Position numbers and translations under genes: made by a program
In this document: piece after piece, positions 31,075 through 39,290 of the stretch
Layout of the letters: the number at the start of each line of letters is the position of its first letter
Numbering within the stretch: position 1 is the stretch's first letter
Source of the DNA: Salinispora fenicalii
Lineage (GTDB): Bacteria; Actinomycetota; Actinomycetes; Mycobacteriales; Micromonosporaceae
Length of the DNA stretch: 44,029 nucleotides
NCBI RefSeq assembly: GCF_000514815.1
Contig: NZ_AZWQ01000034.1
Location: 542-44,570 of the forward strand
Direction of reading: 5' to 3'
Notes under the pieces: generated by a model
The model's database searches: none
Seen by the model: the letters and a program-made list of their open reading frames with translations, nothing else
What the model was told of the DNA's origin: nothing

Positions 31075-32202
31075 ATGCTGTCCCTCGTACGCACACAGCT
31101 TTCCCAGCTGGGCCGCGGCCCACTGGGCCCCGGATCCCGCGCCGGCCTCGGCGCGGCTCTTGCCCTGCTCGTAATTGTCTCGGCGTTGGAGAGCGCCGAT
31201 GGTCGTGGGGCCAGCTACATCGCTCTACTGATCGCTGCCCCGTTCCTGGCCGCCGCCCTGGCCTCCTGGCAGGTGGTGCTGGGAGTAGGGGTCGCAGCCG
31301 TCTTCCTCGGTGTCGGCTTTGCGGTGGCCGAGGGGGTCAGGTCACTGTCGGCCGCGGTCGCGGTAGCTGGCATCGCTCTGGGCGCCGCGTTGGCGGCCAC
31401 CATGGCGTCGATCCGGCAGCGGCAGGCCGAGCGGATCGAGGAGTTGTCCAAGCTCGCCACGGTTGCTCAGCAGGCCGTACTCCGTCCGCTCGGTCCGCAG
31501 ACCGGCTCTTTGGCCGTCGCCGCCCGATACATCTCCTCCACGGCCACCGCGGAGATCGGCGGTGACCTGTACGAGGCCCTGGACACGCCGTACGGCGTAC
31601 GCATGATCATTGGGGATGTTCGGGGGAAGGGCCTGGACGCGGTCCGGTTGGCCAGCATTGTGCTGGGCTCCTACCGACATGTGGCGTACGAGCGGGCCGA
31701 TCTGCGAGCGGTCGTCGCGGATCTGGACCGGGCGGTGGCCCGGAGCGGGGGTGACGAGGACTTCGTGACCGCGGCTCTGGTCGAGGAGCGGGGTGGCACG
31801 TTGACCATCGTCAACTGCGGACATCCGGCGCCACTGTTGTTGCGCCGGGGTGCGGTGATCGCGCTGGAGCCGCCGGCGCCGGCTCCGCCGCTGGGGTTCA
31901 TGCCGGCGGTCCGGGCCCGGGTGGAGCGGTTGGAGCCGGGCGACCGGCTGCTGTTGTTCACTGATGGACTCGGCGAAGCCCGGCGGGACGGCGAGTTTTT
32001 CCCGACCACCGATCGAGCCTGGCGGTTGCTCGGGCACGGCACTGTCGCCGACGGGCTGGCGTCCCTGGAAGCGGCGCTGGTCGAGTGGGTGTATGACCGG
32101 CTTGACGACGACATCGCACTGGTCTTGATGGAGTACACCGGTGCTCGGTCCGGGGGTTCGGTCGCCGTGCCGAATTGGGAGGTTGGCACGGCGGAGGGGT
32201 GA
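31075..32202 (+). CDS. Membrane-anchored SpoIIE/RsbU-type PP2C phosphatase
   Basis: 375 aa from ATG 31075; an in-frame ATG (ACC-rich start at 31006) gives an unlikely extra 23 residues. Three to four membrane helices (about 20-110) with short loops and no sensor domain, then a SpoIIE phosphatase domain (about 135-355): EIGGDLYEA, IIGDVRGKGLDAVR, EDFVTAALVEERGG, LLLFTDGLGEAR and DDDIALVLMEY. Such enzymes dephosphorylate anti-anti-sigma factors to release sigma factors; no partner gene lies next to it. Confidence 0.88.
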   Translation: MLSLVRTQLSQLGRGPLGPGSRAGLGAALALLVIVSALESADGRGASYIALLIAAPFLAAALASWQVVLGVGVAAVFLGVGFAVAEGVRSLSAAVAVAGIALGAALAATMASIRQRQAERIEELSKLATVAQQAVLRPLGPQTGSLAVAARYISSTATAEIGGDLYEALDTPYGVRMIIGDVRGKGLDAVRLASIVLGSYRHVAYERADLRAVVADLDRAVARSGGDEDFVTAALVEERGGTLTIVNCGHPAPLLLRRGAVIALEPPAPAPPLGFMPAVRARVERLEPGDRLLLFTDGLGEARRDGEFFPTTDRAWRLLGHGTVADGLASLEAALVEWVYDRLDDDIALVLMEYTGARSGGSVAVPNWEVGTAEG

Positions 32203-32241
32203 AGGGCTTGTCGTTGCCTACCCGTGAGTAATACAGTCGGG

Positions 32242-32257
32242 GTTACTGATCGGTAAC
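32242..32257. promoter_or_regulatory. Palindromic operator-like site upstream of fadE5
   Basis: GTTACTGATCGGTAAC, 6-bp half-sites with 4-bp spacer, 27 nt before the ATG. Near-copy of the etfD-upstream site at 15680. TAATAC (32229-32234) just upstream could be the -10. Confidence 0.6.
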
Positions 32258-32284
32258 ACGCGTCCGGAAGCGGGGCCAGCGACC

Positions 32285-34138
32285 ATGACCCACTACAAGA
32301 GCAACCTTCGGGACCTTGAGTTCAACCTGTTCGAGGTGTTCGGGGCGGACCGGGCGTTCAGCCACGCTCCCTACACGGAGCTGGATGTCGACACCGCCCG
32401 TAGCTTCCTCGCCGAGGTCGACCGCCTGACCCGGGAAGACCTGGCAGCCAGCTACACGGACAGCGACCGCAATCCGCCGGTCTTCGATCCGGCGACGCAC
32501 ACCGCGCCGCTGCCGGAATCGTTCAAGAAGTCGTACCGCCGGTTCATTGACGCCGAGTTCTGGCGGCTGGACCTGCCCGAGGCGCTTGGCGGTAGCAACG
32601 CACCCCGCGCCCTCTGGTGGTCGCTCGCCGAGCTGGTGCTGGGCTCCAACGCCGCGGTCTGGATGTACGCCTCCGGCCCGTCGTTCGCGCACGTCCTGCA
32701 CGTTGAGGGCACCGAGCAACAGCGGAAGTGGGCCAAGCTCTTCATCGACCAGGGCTGGGGCTCCACGATGGTGCTGACCGAGGCGGACGCCGGCTCGGAT
32801 GTCGGCGCCGGCCGCGCCCGTGCCATCCCGCAGCCGGACGGCTCATGGCACATCGAGGGCGTCAAGCGCTTCATCACCTCCGGCGAGCATGACCTCAGCG
32901 ACAACATCGTCCACTATGTGCTGGCTCGACCGGTCGGGGTCGAGGGCGTGGGCGGGCCGGGCACCAAGGGCCTCTCCCTCTTCGTGGTGCCGAAGTACCA
33001 CTTCAATGAGGAGACCGGCGAGCTGGGCGAGCGTAACGGCGTCTTCGCCACCAACGTCGAGCACAAGATGGGTTTGAAGGTCTCGAACACCTGCGAGCTG
33101 ACCTTCGGCGAGCACGGCGTACCGGCCCAGGGCTGGCTGCTGGGCGAGAAGCACGACGGCATCCGGCAGATGTTCATGATTATCGAGTACGCCCGGATGA
33201 TGGTCGGTACGAAGGCGATCGCCACCCTCTCCACCGGCTACCTGAACGCACTCGAGTACGCCAAGAGCCGGGTGCAGGGCGCCGACCTGACCCAGATGAC
33301 CGACAAGAGCGCTCCCCGGGTCACGATCACCCACCACCCGGACGTACGCCGTTCGCTGCTGCTGCAGAAGTCGTACGCCGAGGGGCTGCGCGCCCTGGTC
33401 TGCTACACCGCGACCTGGCAGGACAAGGTCGCCATCGCCGAGGCGGCCGGCGACGAGAAGACCGTGAAGCTGGCCAAGCGGGTCAACGACCTGCTGTTGC
33501 CGCTGGTCAAGGGGGTCGGCTCGGAGCGGGCGTACGAGCTGCTCGGCCACGAGTCCCTGCAGACCTTTGGTGGCTCCGGCTTCCTCCAGGACTACCCGCT
33601 GGAGCAGTACGTCCGAGACGCCAAGATCGACACCCTGTATGAGGGCACCACGGCGATCCAGAGCCTCGACCTGATCTTCCGCAAGGTCGTCCGGGACAAC
33701 GGCAAGGCCCTGATGGCGGTCGCCGGCGAGATTCAGGAGTTCATCGCCGCCGAGGGTGGCAACGGTCAGCTCAAGGAGGAGCGGCAGGCGCTCGGCCGCG
33801 CCCTCGTCGAGATTCAGAGCATCCTCGGTACGCTGACCGGCTGGCTCGGTGAGGCGCAGGGCGGCGAGGCCCGGGCGCTCTACAAGGTCGGCCTGGGCAG
33901 CCGCCGGTTCCTGCTCGCCATCGGTGACCTGGTGGTGGCCTGGCTGCTCCAGCGGCAGGCCGACGTGGCGCTGGCGGCGCTCGCGGGCGACCCCGGCACC
34001 GACCGGGACTTCTACACCGGCAAGGTGGCCGCAGCCCGGTTCTTCGCCCGCGAGGTACTGCCCCGCATCGGTGCCGATCGGCGCATCATCGAGAACGTCG
34101 ACCTGAGCGTCATGGACCTCCCGGAGGAGGCGTTCTGA
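32285..34138 (+). CDS. fadE5: Acyl-CoA dehydrogenase, FadE5-like
   Basis: 617 aa, close to the 611 aa of mycobacterial FadE5, which is a broad-range acyl-CoA dehydrogenase with an extra C-terminal helical part. Opens MTHYKSNLRDLEFNLFEVFG. FAD/acyl-binding blocks are VLTEADAGSDVG, HIEGVKRFITSG and IEYARMMVGTKA; the catalytic Glu is in DTLYEGTTAIQSLD. It passes electrons to the electron-transfer flavoprotein, whose membrane acceptor (EtfD-like) is encoded at 15847-18042. A palindromic site lies just before the gene. No Shine-Dalgarno is evident; start chosen by family alignment. Confidence 0.93.
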   Translation: MTHYKSNLRDLEFNLFEVFGADRAFSHAPYTELDVDTARSFLAEVDRLTREDLAASYTDSDRNPPVFDPATHTAPLPESFKKSYRRFIDAEFWRLDLPEALGGSNAPRALWWSLAELVLGSNAAVWMYASGPSFAHVLHVEGTEQQRKWAKLFIDQGWGSTMVLTEADAGSDVGAGRARAIPQPDGSWHIEGVKRFITSGEHDLSDNIVHYVLARPVGVEGVGGPGTKGLSLFVVPKYHFNEETGELGERNGVFATNVEHKMGLKVSNTCELTFGEHGVPAQGWLLGEKHDGIRQMFMIIEYARMMVGTKAIATLSTGYLNALEYAKSRVQGADLTQMTDKSAPRVTITHHPDVRRSLLLQKSYAEGLRALVCYTATWQDKVAIAEAAGDEKTVKLAKRVNDLLLPLVKGVGSERAYELLGHESLQTFGGSGFLQDYPLEQYVRDAKIDTLYEGTTAIQSLDLIFRKVVRDNGKALMAVAGEIQEFIAAEGGNGQLKEERQALGRALVEIQSILGTLTGWLGEAQGGEARALYKVGLGSRRFLLAIGDLVVAWLLQRQADVALAALAGDPGTDRDFYTGKVAAARFFAREVLPRIGADRRIIENVDLSVMDLPEEAF

Positions 34139-34183
34139 CCCGTTTCGGGGGGTAGGGCTGATCCGGAGCAGACCCGGCAGAAT

Positions 34184-34215
34184 CGACGGCCGGCGGGGTG
34201 ACCCGCCGGCCGTCG
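34184..34215 (+). terminator. fadE5 terminator hairpin
   Basis: CGACGGCCGGCGGG (34184-34197) and its complement at 34202-34215, a 14-bp stem with loop GTGA, 46 nt after the stop. Confidence 0.88.
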
Positions 34216-34364
34216 CGTTAGCTGTAGCTGCTCACGTCGAGCATCAACCGGCCCGGGGCGGGGTTATGGGCCCGGACAGGGGTAGCACCCGGCGGCGGCG
34301 GGTAACCGGCATCAGGTCAGGCAGAGAACGCCCAGAAGCCATCGCACGGGGGAGTGCAGCGCAC

Positions 34365-34634
34365 ATGGGCATTGGTAGCGGTATTTTCCTGATCGCCCTC
34401 GGGGCGATCCTCACCTTCGCGGTCCGGGCCAACGTCTGGTGGGTTGACCTGCGTGCGGTCGGCTGGGTCTTCATCCTGGCCGGGCTGGCAGTCCTCCTCA
34501 CCACGGTGTGGTTCTGGCAGGACCGGCGCAAGCGGGCGCGGACGCTGATCGTGGAGGAGAACCGGCTGTCCCATCCGACCGCGATGATGCCACCGCCGCC
34601 GGATCCGCCGCCGCCGACAGCGCCGCCGTCCTGA
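34365..34634 (+). CDS. DUF6458-like small membrane protein
   Basis: 89 aa. Starts MGIGSGIFLIALGAILTFAV; two membrane helices (about 4-22 and 32-54), with the WWVDLRAVGW turn between, then a basic stretch (QDRRKRAR) and a Pro-rich tail. This arrangement is common in actinobacteria as DUF6458; function unknown. ATG 34365 follows GGGGGAG at about 11 nt; the frame extends to 34266 without membrane-protein logic, so the shorter start is used. Confidence 0.82.
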   Translation: MGIGSGIFLIALGAILTFAVRANVWWVDLRAVGWVFILAGLAVLLTTVWFWQDRRKRARTLIVEENRLSHPTAMMPPPPDPPPPTAPPS

Positions 34635-34659
34635 GCGGCGGGGTGAGCCGTCGCGACCT

Positions 34660-34772
34660 GGCAGCGGCTCGCCCCAGCGGCTCAGCCCGACGGCGGCTCG
34701 CCCCAGCGGCTCAGCCCAGCGGCTCAGCGCGACGGCGGCCCGTCCAGCGGCTCAGCCCAGCGTCAGCGCGAC
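34660..34772. repeat. Degenerate tandem repeats of CAGCGGCTCAGCCC
   Basis: Six or so copies of CAGCGGCTCR interleaved with GACGGCGGCTCGCCC between the DUF6458 and SixA-like 3' ends (convergent genes). Confidence 0.75.
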
Positions 34773-34778
34773 GGCGGT

Positions 34779-35315
34779 TCAGCCGCGGGCGGTGTGCTCG
34801 GTGGTGATGACGGTGTCCCGGCGGCCGAGGCCGGCCCACTCCGCTGTCGTGCGGTGTACGACGGCCTGGCCGGTCCGTTGTGGGTCCCGGTCCGCCTGCT
34901 CGGAGTCGAGCAAGATCGACAGCTGTGACACGCCGGGGTTGTGGGCGATCAGCAACACCGTCCGGGCGGTCGGTTCGACCCGGCGCACCAGGGCCAGCAG
35001 ATCCGCCGGATGCGCCTCGTACGCGTCGTCGGCGTAGTGCACCTCGGGTGCCGGGCCCGCGGAGCCGCCCTCCGGTGGCGCTCCGGTCATTCCCATCGCC
35101 ACGCCGTGCCAGGTTTCCCGGGTGCGGCGGGCCGAGGAGCAGATCACCACGTCTGGGAGGAGGCCGTGGTGGGCCAGCCACGCGCCGGCCGCCGCCGCGT
35201 CCGCTCGGCCCCGGGTTGTCAGCGGCCGATCAACATCCGGCTGGTCACCGGGGGGTTCTGCCTTCGCGTGCCGGAGCAACACCAGTGTGCGGTTTTGGGC
35301 GTGCGCGTCCGTCAT
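34779..35315 (-). CDS. SixA-like histidine phosphatase
   Basis: 178 aa. Histidine-phosphatase superfamily: RHA block LLRHAKAEPPG (H16 nucleophile), ICSSARRTRETW, Glu-containing VHYADDAYEAHP and LLIAHNPGVSQL with the second catalytic His (about 124). Length and single-domain form match SixA, which removes phosphate from phosphohistidine in signalling proteins such as the PTS enzyme NPr; other small phosphatases share it. No phosphorelay gene adjoins. GGGGGG close to the ATG may serve as ribosome site. Confidence 0.87.
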   Translation of the reverse strand: MTDAHAQNRTLVLLRHAKAEPPGDQPDVDRPLTTRGRADAAAAGAWLAHHGLLPDVVICSSARRTRETWHGVAMGMTGAPPEGGSAGPAPEVHYADDAYEAHPADLLALVRRVEPTARTVLLIAHNPGVSQLSILLDSEQADRDPQRTGQAVVHRTTAEWAGLGRRDTVITTEHTARG

Positions 35316-35435
35316 GCCCCCCAGCTTGCCTGATCGGCGATCCGACCGCCCGGGTACGTCGATGCTGTCGACGGTGTTCTGCTGTTGAACAGTGCGACGA
35401 TCTCCTCGACGTGAATCGGCCGGACGCTGCTCGCC

Positions 35436-36374
35436 TCACAGCCGGAAGGTTCTGCGATAGGCGCCTGGTGTGGTGCCGACGACCTCCTGGAATTGCGCAC
35501 GAAAGTTGCTCGTGGTGGTGAATCCGGTTTGGTTTGCTACGCGGTCGATTGTGTAGTCGGTGGTTTCCAGCAGCTCCTGGGCGTGACGAATCCGGACACC
35601 GGCTACCCATTGCATCGGGCTCTGTCTGGTCTCGACGGCGAATCGCCTGGTCAGGGTGCGGGTGCTCATGTTCGCGGCGGCGGCGAGGTCGGCGAGCGTG
35701 AGGGCCCGATGCGCGTTGGCCTCGATCCAGGCGAGGACGGGTTCGAGGGCTGAGGTGCGCAGCGGCTGCCGGTTCCGCAGGATGTACTGCGCCTGTCCGC
35801 CGGCTCGGTGCAGTGGGGCCACGGCGAGGCGTGCCGCGTCCGCAGCCACCGCCGCGCCGTAGTCGGTGTGAATCACGTGCAGGCACAGGTCCAGTCCGGA
35901 CGCTGCACCGGCAGAGGTGAGAATGCTGCCGTTGTCGACGTAGAGCACGTCGGGGTCCACCTGGATCGACGGGTGCTTGCGCGCAAGTTGTTCCGCGGCG
36001 AGCCAGTGGGTCGTGGCCCTCAGATTGTCGAGTAGTCCCGCCTCTGCCAGCGTGAACGCTCCGACGCAGATGGAGGCGACGCGAGTGCCCTTGGCCGCGG
36101 CCGCACGCAGGGCTGTGAGCACCGAGGGCGGGGAGGGCCGCAAGGGGTTGTTCCGGCCGGGCACCAAGACCAGGTCGGCGCGATCGAGCGCATCCAGCTG
36201 CTCGCTGACTGCCAGCCGCACCGGCCCGGCGTCAACGACATCATCGGGCCCTGCGACGAGGACCCGGTAGCCCGGCCGGCCGTCCGGCAGGCGGACACGT
36301 CCGAACGTCTCAACCGGCGTGGCCAGATCAAAGGCAATCACATCCGGCAGAGCGAGCACGACGACCGTATACAT
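35436..36374 (-). CDS. GlxA-family transcriptional regulator (DJ-1/PfpI + AraC)
   Basis: 312 aa. N-terminal DJ-1/PfpI-like domain (about 1-190) with ASICVGAFTLAEAGLLDN around the nucleophile-elbow Cys and TTHW after it; C-terminal AraC-type double helix-turn-helix (about 215-312): LTLADLAAAANMSTRTLTRR and IDRVANQTGFTTTSNFRAQF. Regulators of this type often control the gene read divergently, here another DJ-1-like protein. ATG 36374 is preceded by TATCAT with a 6-nt gap (leaderless); an upstream extension to 36437 is not needed. Ligand unknown. Confidence 0.9.
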   Translation of the reverse strand: MYTVVVLALPDVIAFDLATPVETFGRVRLPDGRPGYRVLVAGPDDVVDAGPVRLAVSEQLDALDRADLVLVPGRNNPLRPSPPSVLTALRAAAAKGTRVASICVGAFTLAEAGLLDNLRATTHWLAAEQLARKHPSIQVDPDVLYVDNGSILTSAGAASGLDLCLHVIHTDYGAAVAADAARLAVAPLHRAGGQAQYILRNRQPLRTSALEPVLAWIEANAHRALTLADLAAAANMSTRTLTRRFAVETRQSPMQWVAGVRIRHAQELLETTDYTIDRVANQTGFTTTSNFRAQFQEVVGTTPGAYRRTFRL

Positions 36375-36496
36375 ACCTGCATGATAGGCCTCTCTGACAT
36401 CTGGCGAGATTAAGGCGTTGCGTGGCTTAGTAGCCACTGTCGGGAGGTGCGCGGCTGCCCGACCATGGAATGCACCTACACGTGAGGGGACTACCG

Positions 36497-37189
36497 ATGC
36501 CTACGCTTCGCGCCCAGTTCGTGCTCTTCGACGGCTTCGACCTACTCGATGTCATCGCTCCACTCGAGGTGCTTTCCGCGGGCAGCGCCGCCCTCGGAGG
36601 CGTACTCGAATGTGTGCTGGTGAGCGAGTCAGGACGGGACAGCATCCCGTCGGGAACCGCCGGCCTCTCCCTCCCTGTCAGCGCCGCCCTGGAGCCGGAG
36701 GTGCCCGGCTACGTCATCGTTCCGGGTGCGTCCGGGCCCGTCGACGGCGACCCGGACGCAGGCGAGCTGACCGTTCCCACGCTGCTCGGGCGGCTCGCCG
36801 GAAGTCCGGTGATGGCACTCGTCGCCGGGGCTCTCGCCGCGCCGCCGGTCACCGTCGTCGCCGTCTGCGGCGGCGGGCTCGCGCTCGCCATGGCGGGCCT
36901 GCTGGAGGGGAGAACAGCCACCACCCACCACCTCGGCATTGATCGACTGGGGTCCACCGGCGTGAACGCGGTCCGGGCGCGGGTCGTTGACGACGGTGAT
37001 CTCGTCACCGGTGGCGGTGTTTTGTCCGGCGTCGACGTAGCCCTCTACCTGCTCGAACGTGACTTCGGCTGCGCTGCTGCCCGTGCCGTCGAGGACCTTT
37101 TCGAGTTCGAGCGCCGCGGCACCACCTGGAAATCGCCTGCCGGACGCCTGTTCCGCACACCTGTCAGCGGGCAGCGAGTGCGGGCATGA
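36497..37189 (+). CDS. DJ-1/PfpI-family protein
   Basis: 230 aa from ATG 36497, with GAGGGGA about 7 nt upstream; the frame opens 27 nt earlier. Opens RAQFVLFDGFDLLDVIAPLEVL; the nucleophile elbow is VAVCGGGLALAMAGLLEGRTATTHH, with a Cys and the conserved TTHH. Relatives are isonitrile hydratases, glyoxalase III-like or unknown. Divergent from the GlxA-type regulator, so probably its target. The next gene overlaps its stop (ATGA). Confidence 0.85.
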   Translation: MPTLRAQFVLFDGFDLLDVIAPLEVLSAGSAALGGVLECVLVSESGRDSIPSGTAGLSLPVSAALEPEVPGYVIVPGASGPVDGDPDAGELTVPTLLGRLAGSPVMALVAGALAAPPVTVVAVCGGGLALAMAGLLEGRTATTHHLGIDRLGSTGVNAVRARVVDDGDLVTGGGVLSGVDVALYLLERDFGCAAARAVEDLFEFERRGTTWKSPAGRLFRTPVSGQRVRA

Positions 37190-37662
37190 GCGCCCTCCTG
37201 TTGTCGGTCCACGTCCTGGCCGCGATCCTCACCATCGGCCCAGTCGCTGTCACCGCAAGCATGTTTCCGCGCTTCGTGCGACTCGCGCTCGGCAAGCCAA
37301 CCGACCCCCGCCGCGGTGCCGTCGTACGCGTCCTGCACCGGATCACCCGTAACTACGCCGTGATCGGCGTACTCGTTCCCGTGTTCGGGCTCGCTACCGG
37401 CGCCAGTATCGGTGTCCTCGGTGACGCGTGGCTGATCGTGTCCATTGTTCTCACCGCCGGTGCGGGTGCGATGCTCATCGGCGTCGTCCTGCCCGGCCAG
37501 CGTCGCACTCTGCGCTGCCTTGACGTGGGTGCGGAACCCGCGGACCTCGCCCGGGTCGTCCCTCGCCTGGGCATGCACGCCGGCATTTTCAACCTGCTCT
37601 GGGCCATCGTGGTGGTTCTGATGATCTATCGGCCGGGATCGACGACGGGGGTCGGACTGTGA
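37186..37662 (+). CDS. Integral membrane protein (DUF2269-like)
   Basis: 158 aa with four hydrophobic helices (about 3-24, 60-80, 85-108, 128-150). Opening SALLLSVHVLAAILTIGPVAVTASMFPRF resembles DUF2269-type proteins. Translationally coupled to the DJ-1 gene (ATGA overlap), so they form a two-gene operon; the membrane partner may carry or sense the same compound. Function unknown. Confidence 0.78.
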   Translation: MSALLLSVHVLAAILTIGPVAVTASMFPRFVRLALGKPTDPRRGAVVRVLHRITRNYAVIGVLVPVFGLATGASIGVLGDAWLIVSIVLTAGAGAMLIGVVLPGQRRTLRCLDVGAEPADLARVVPRLGMHAGIFNLLWAIVVVLMIYRPGSTTGVGL

Positions 37663-37711
37663 GCCCCTGTCATGTGCTGCAGGTCGGTGACACTGATCTG
37701 GCGACGCACTG

Positions 37712-38389
37712 CTAGGCGAAGAGGGCGAAGTAGATGGCGATGTGGTGGCAGATCGCGGCGACCAGGGTGCAGGCGTGAAAGAACTCGTGGTGGCCGAAGA
37801 CGGTGGGCCACGGGTTGGGTCGGCGCAGGGCGTAACTGACCGCGCCGATGCTGTAGATCGCGCCGCCAACGATCAGCAGGACCAGGGCGGTCACCCCACC
37901 CGCGTGGAGGATGTCCGGCAGCATCGCCACCGCGACCCAGCCGAGCGCCAGGTAGAGCGGCGCGGAGACCCAGCGCGGGGCGTGCGGCCAGATGAGCTTG
38001 AGTGCCACACCCCCGAGTGCGCCGCCCCACACCAGCGCGAGCATGATCGTCGCCGGTCGGGGCTCCAGCAGCAGGACGCAGAACGGCGTGTATGTACCAG
38101 CGATGAAGACAAAGATCATCGAGTGGTCCATCCGCCGCATGACCTGGAAGCCCCGCTCGGACCACACCCGCCGGTGGTAGAGCGCGCTGGTGCCGAAGAG
38201 CCCGCAGACGGTCAGGCTGTAGATCAGAGTGCTGACCAACGGCGACCAGCCGGACCGGGCGGCGGCGATGGAGCAGAGGACGATCCCGCAGACGACGGCG
38301 ACGAAGAACGCGTACGCGTGCAGCCAGCCGCGCATCCGAGGTTTGCCGAGGTCGGCCGGCTTGAGGCGGGTTGGTGCGGAGGTGGTCAC
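37712..38389 (-). CDS. Hemolysin III (HlyIII/PAQR) family membrane protein
   Basis: 225 aa, seven hydrophobic helices. Conserved family residues: STLIYSLTVCGLFGTSALYHR (Ser..His), RMDHSMIFVFIAGTYTPF and FGHHEFFHACTLVAAICHH near the C terminus, which together form the metal site of PAQR-like proteins. Bacterial members are linked to membrane-lipid or stress functions, not always hemolysis. Start GTG 38389 is preceded by TAACCT with a 6-nt gap, so probably leaderless. Confidence 0.9.
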   Translation of the reverse strand: MTTSAPTRLKPADLGKPRMRGWLHAYAFFVAVVCGIVLCSIAAARSGWSPLVSTLIYSLTVCGLFGTSALYHRRVWSERGFQVMRRMDHSMIFVFIAGTYTPFCVLLLEPRPATIMLALVWGGALGGVALKLIWPHAPRWVSAPLYLALGWVAVAMLPDILHAGGVTALVLLIVGGAIYSIGAVSYALRRPNPWPTVFGHHEFFHACTLVAAICHHIAIYFALFA

Positions 38390-38491
38390 GCCAACAGGTT
38401 ACGACGCCGTAGGTTACCTGGTGGTAGTGCCGATGGTCACGTTAACCGGTGCGAGCGGGTGGGCGTCCGGCAACGCCAGCGGGCTGCCGGC

Positions 38492-38580
38492 GCTGGCTCG
38501 TTCCGGAGCCGGGCCGCTCCGGCGCCCAGGCCGTTCCGGTAGCTGGCTCGTTCCGGAACGCGGCCTGGTCCGGAAAGATA
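38492..38580. repeat. Repeats upstream of pxpB
   Basis: GCTGGCTCGTTCCGGA occurs at about 38494 and 38542, with CCGTTCCGG and CCTGGTCCGG variants between; the words GTTCCGGAAC are self-complementary. Lies between divergent hlyIII and pxpB and includes part of the pxp promoter region. Confidence 0.65.
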
Positions 38581-38585
38581 GCGGG

Positions 38586-39290
38586 ATGCGGATCCGGCCG
38601 GTCGGGGCACACGCCCTGCTGCTCGACTGTTCCGACGCCGACCAGGTGGAGGCGTGGCGAGCCGAGTTGTGGCGACGCCGGGAACGGGGCGACCTGGACG
38701 CGGTCGAGATCATCCCGGCGGCGCGCACCGTGCTGCTCGACGGCCTCACCGACCCGGCTCACACCGCCGCGCTCCTCGGCACCTGGAACCCGCCCCCCAG
38801 CACCGCTGCCACCGACACCGTCGCCACGAGCACCGGCACCGGCACCACGAGCACCGGCACCGGCACCGCCGGCGCCGGCGGTGCTGCCACCGACACCGGC
38901 AGGGGAGGCGCCGGCGCTGTCGAGGTTCCGGTGCGCTACGACGGGACGGACCTGCCAACCGTCGCCGGCTACTGGGAGGTCCCCGTGCCGACCGTCGTAC
39001 GCCGGCTCATCGCCACCGAGTTCCGGGTGGCCTTCTGCGGCTTCGCGCCCGGCTTCGCGTACTTGACCGGGTTGCCTGCCGGGCTGGCCGTGCCCCGGCT
39101 GCCAACCCCCCGCCCCTGGGTCCCGGCCGGCTCCGTCGCGCTGGCCGGACCGTACGCCGGGATCTATCCGACCGCCTCGCCCGGCGGCTGGCTGCTCGTC
39201 GGCCACACCGACCTCCCCCTGTTTGACGTGCACGCCGACCCGCCGGCCCGGCTCACGCCCGGCACCCGGGTGCGGCTGGTCCCGGCATGA
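38586..39290 (+). CDS. pxpB: 5-oxoprolinase subunit PxpB (KipI/AHS1 family)
   Basis: 234 aa. With PxpA and PxpC it hydrolyses 5-oxoproline (pyroglutamate) to glutamate using ATP. AHS1 blocks: RPVGAHALLLDC at the start and FCGFAPGFAYLTGLP, PRPWVPAGSVALAGPYAGIYP in the C-terminal half. Between them, about residues 73-115, sits a Thr/Gly/Ala-only insertion (STGTGTTSTGTGTAGAGG) not expected in the family, and encoded by CACCGGCACC-type repeats. Start ATG 38586; the open frame runs upstream through the intergenic repeats without meaning. ATGA overlap with pxpC. Confidence 0.93.
   Translation: MRIRPVGAHALLLDCSDADQVEAWRAELWRRRERGDLDAVEIIPAARTVLLDGLTDPAHTAALLGTWNPPPSTAATDTVATSTGTGTTSTGTGTAGAGGAATDTGRGGAGAVEVPVRYDGTDLPTVAGYWEVPVPTVVRRLIATEFRVAFCGFAPGFAYLTGLPAGLAVPRLPTPRPWVPAGSVALAGPYAGIYPTASPGGWLLVGHTDLPLFDVHADPPARLTPGTRVRLVPA

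Noticed and set aside
34660..34772. CRISPR-like or REP array
   Set aside because: Degenerate interleaved tandem repeats without unique spacers or a transposase.
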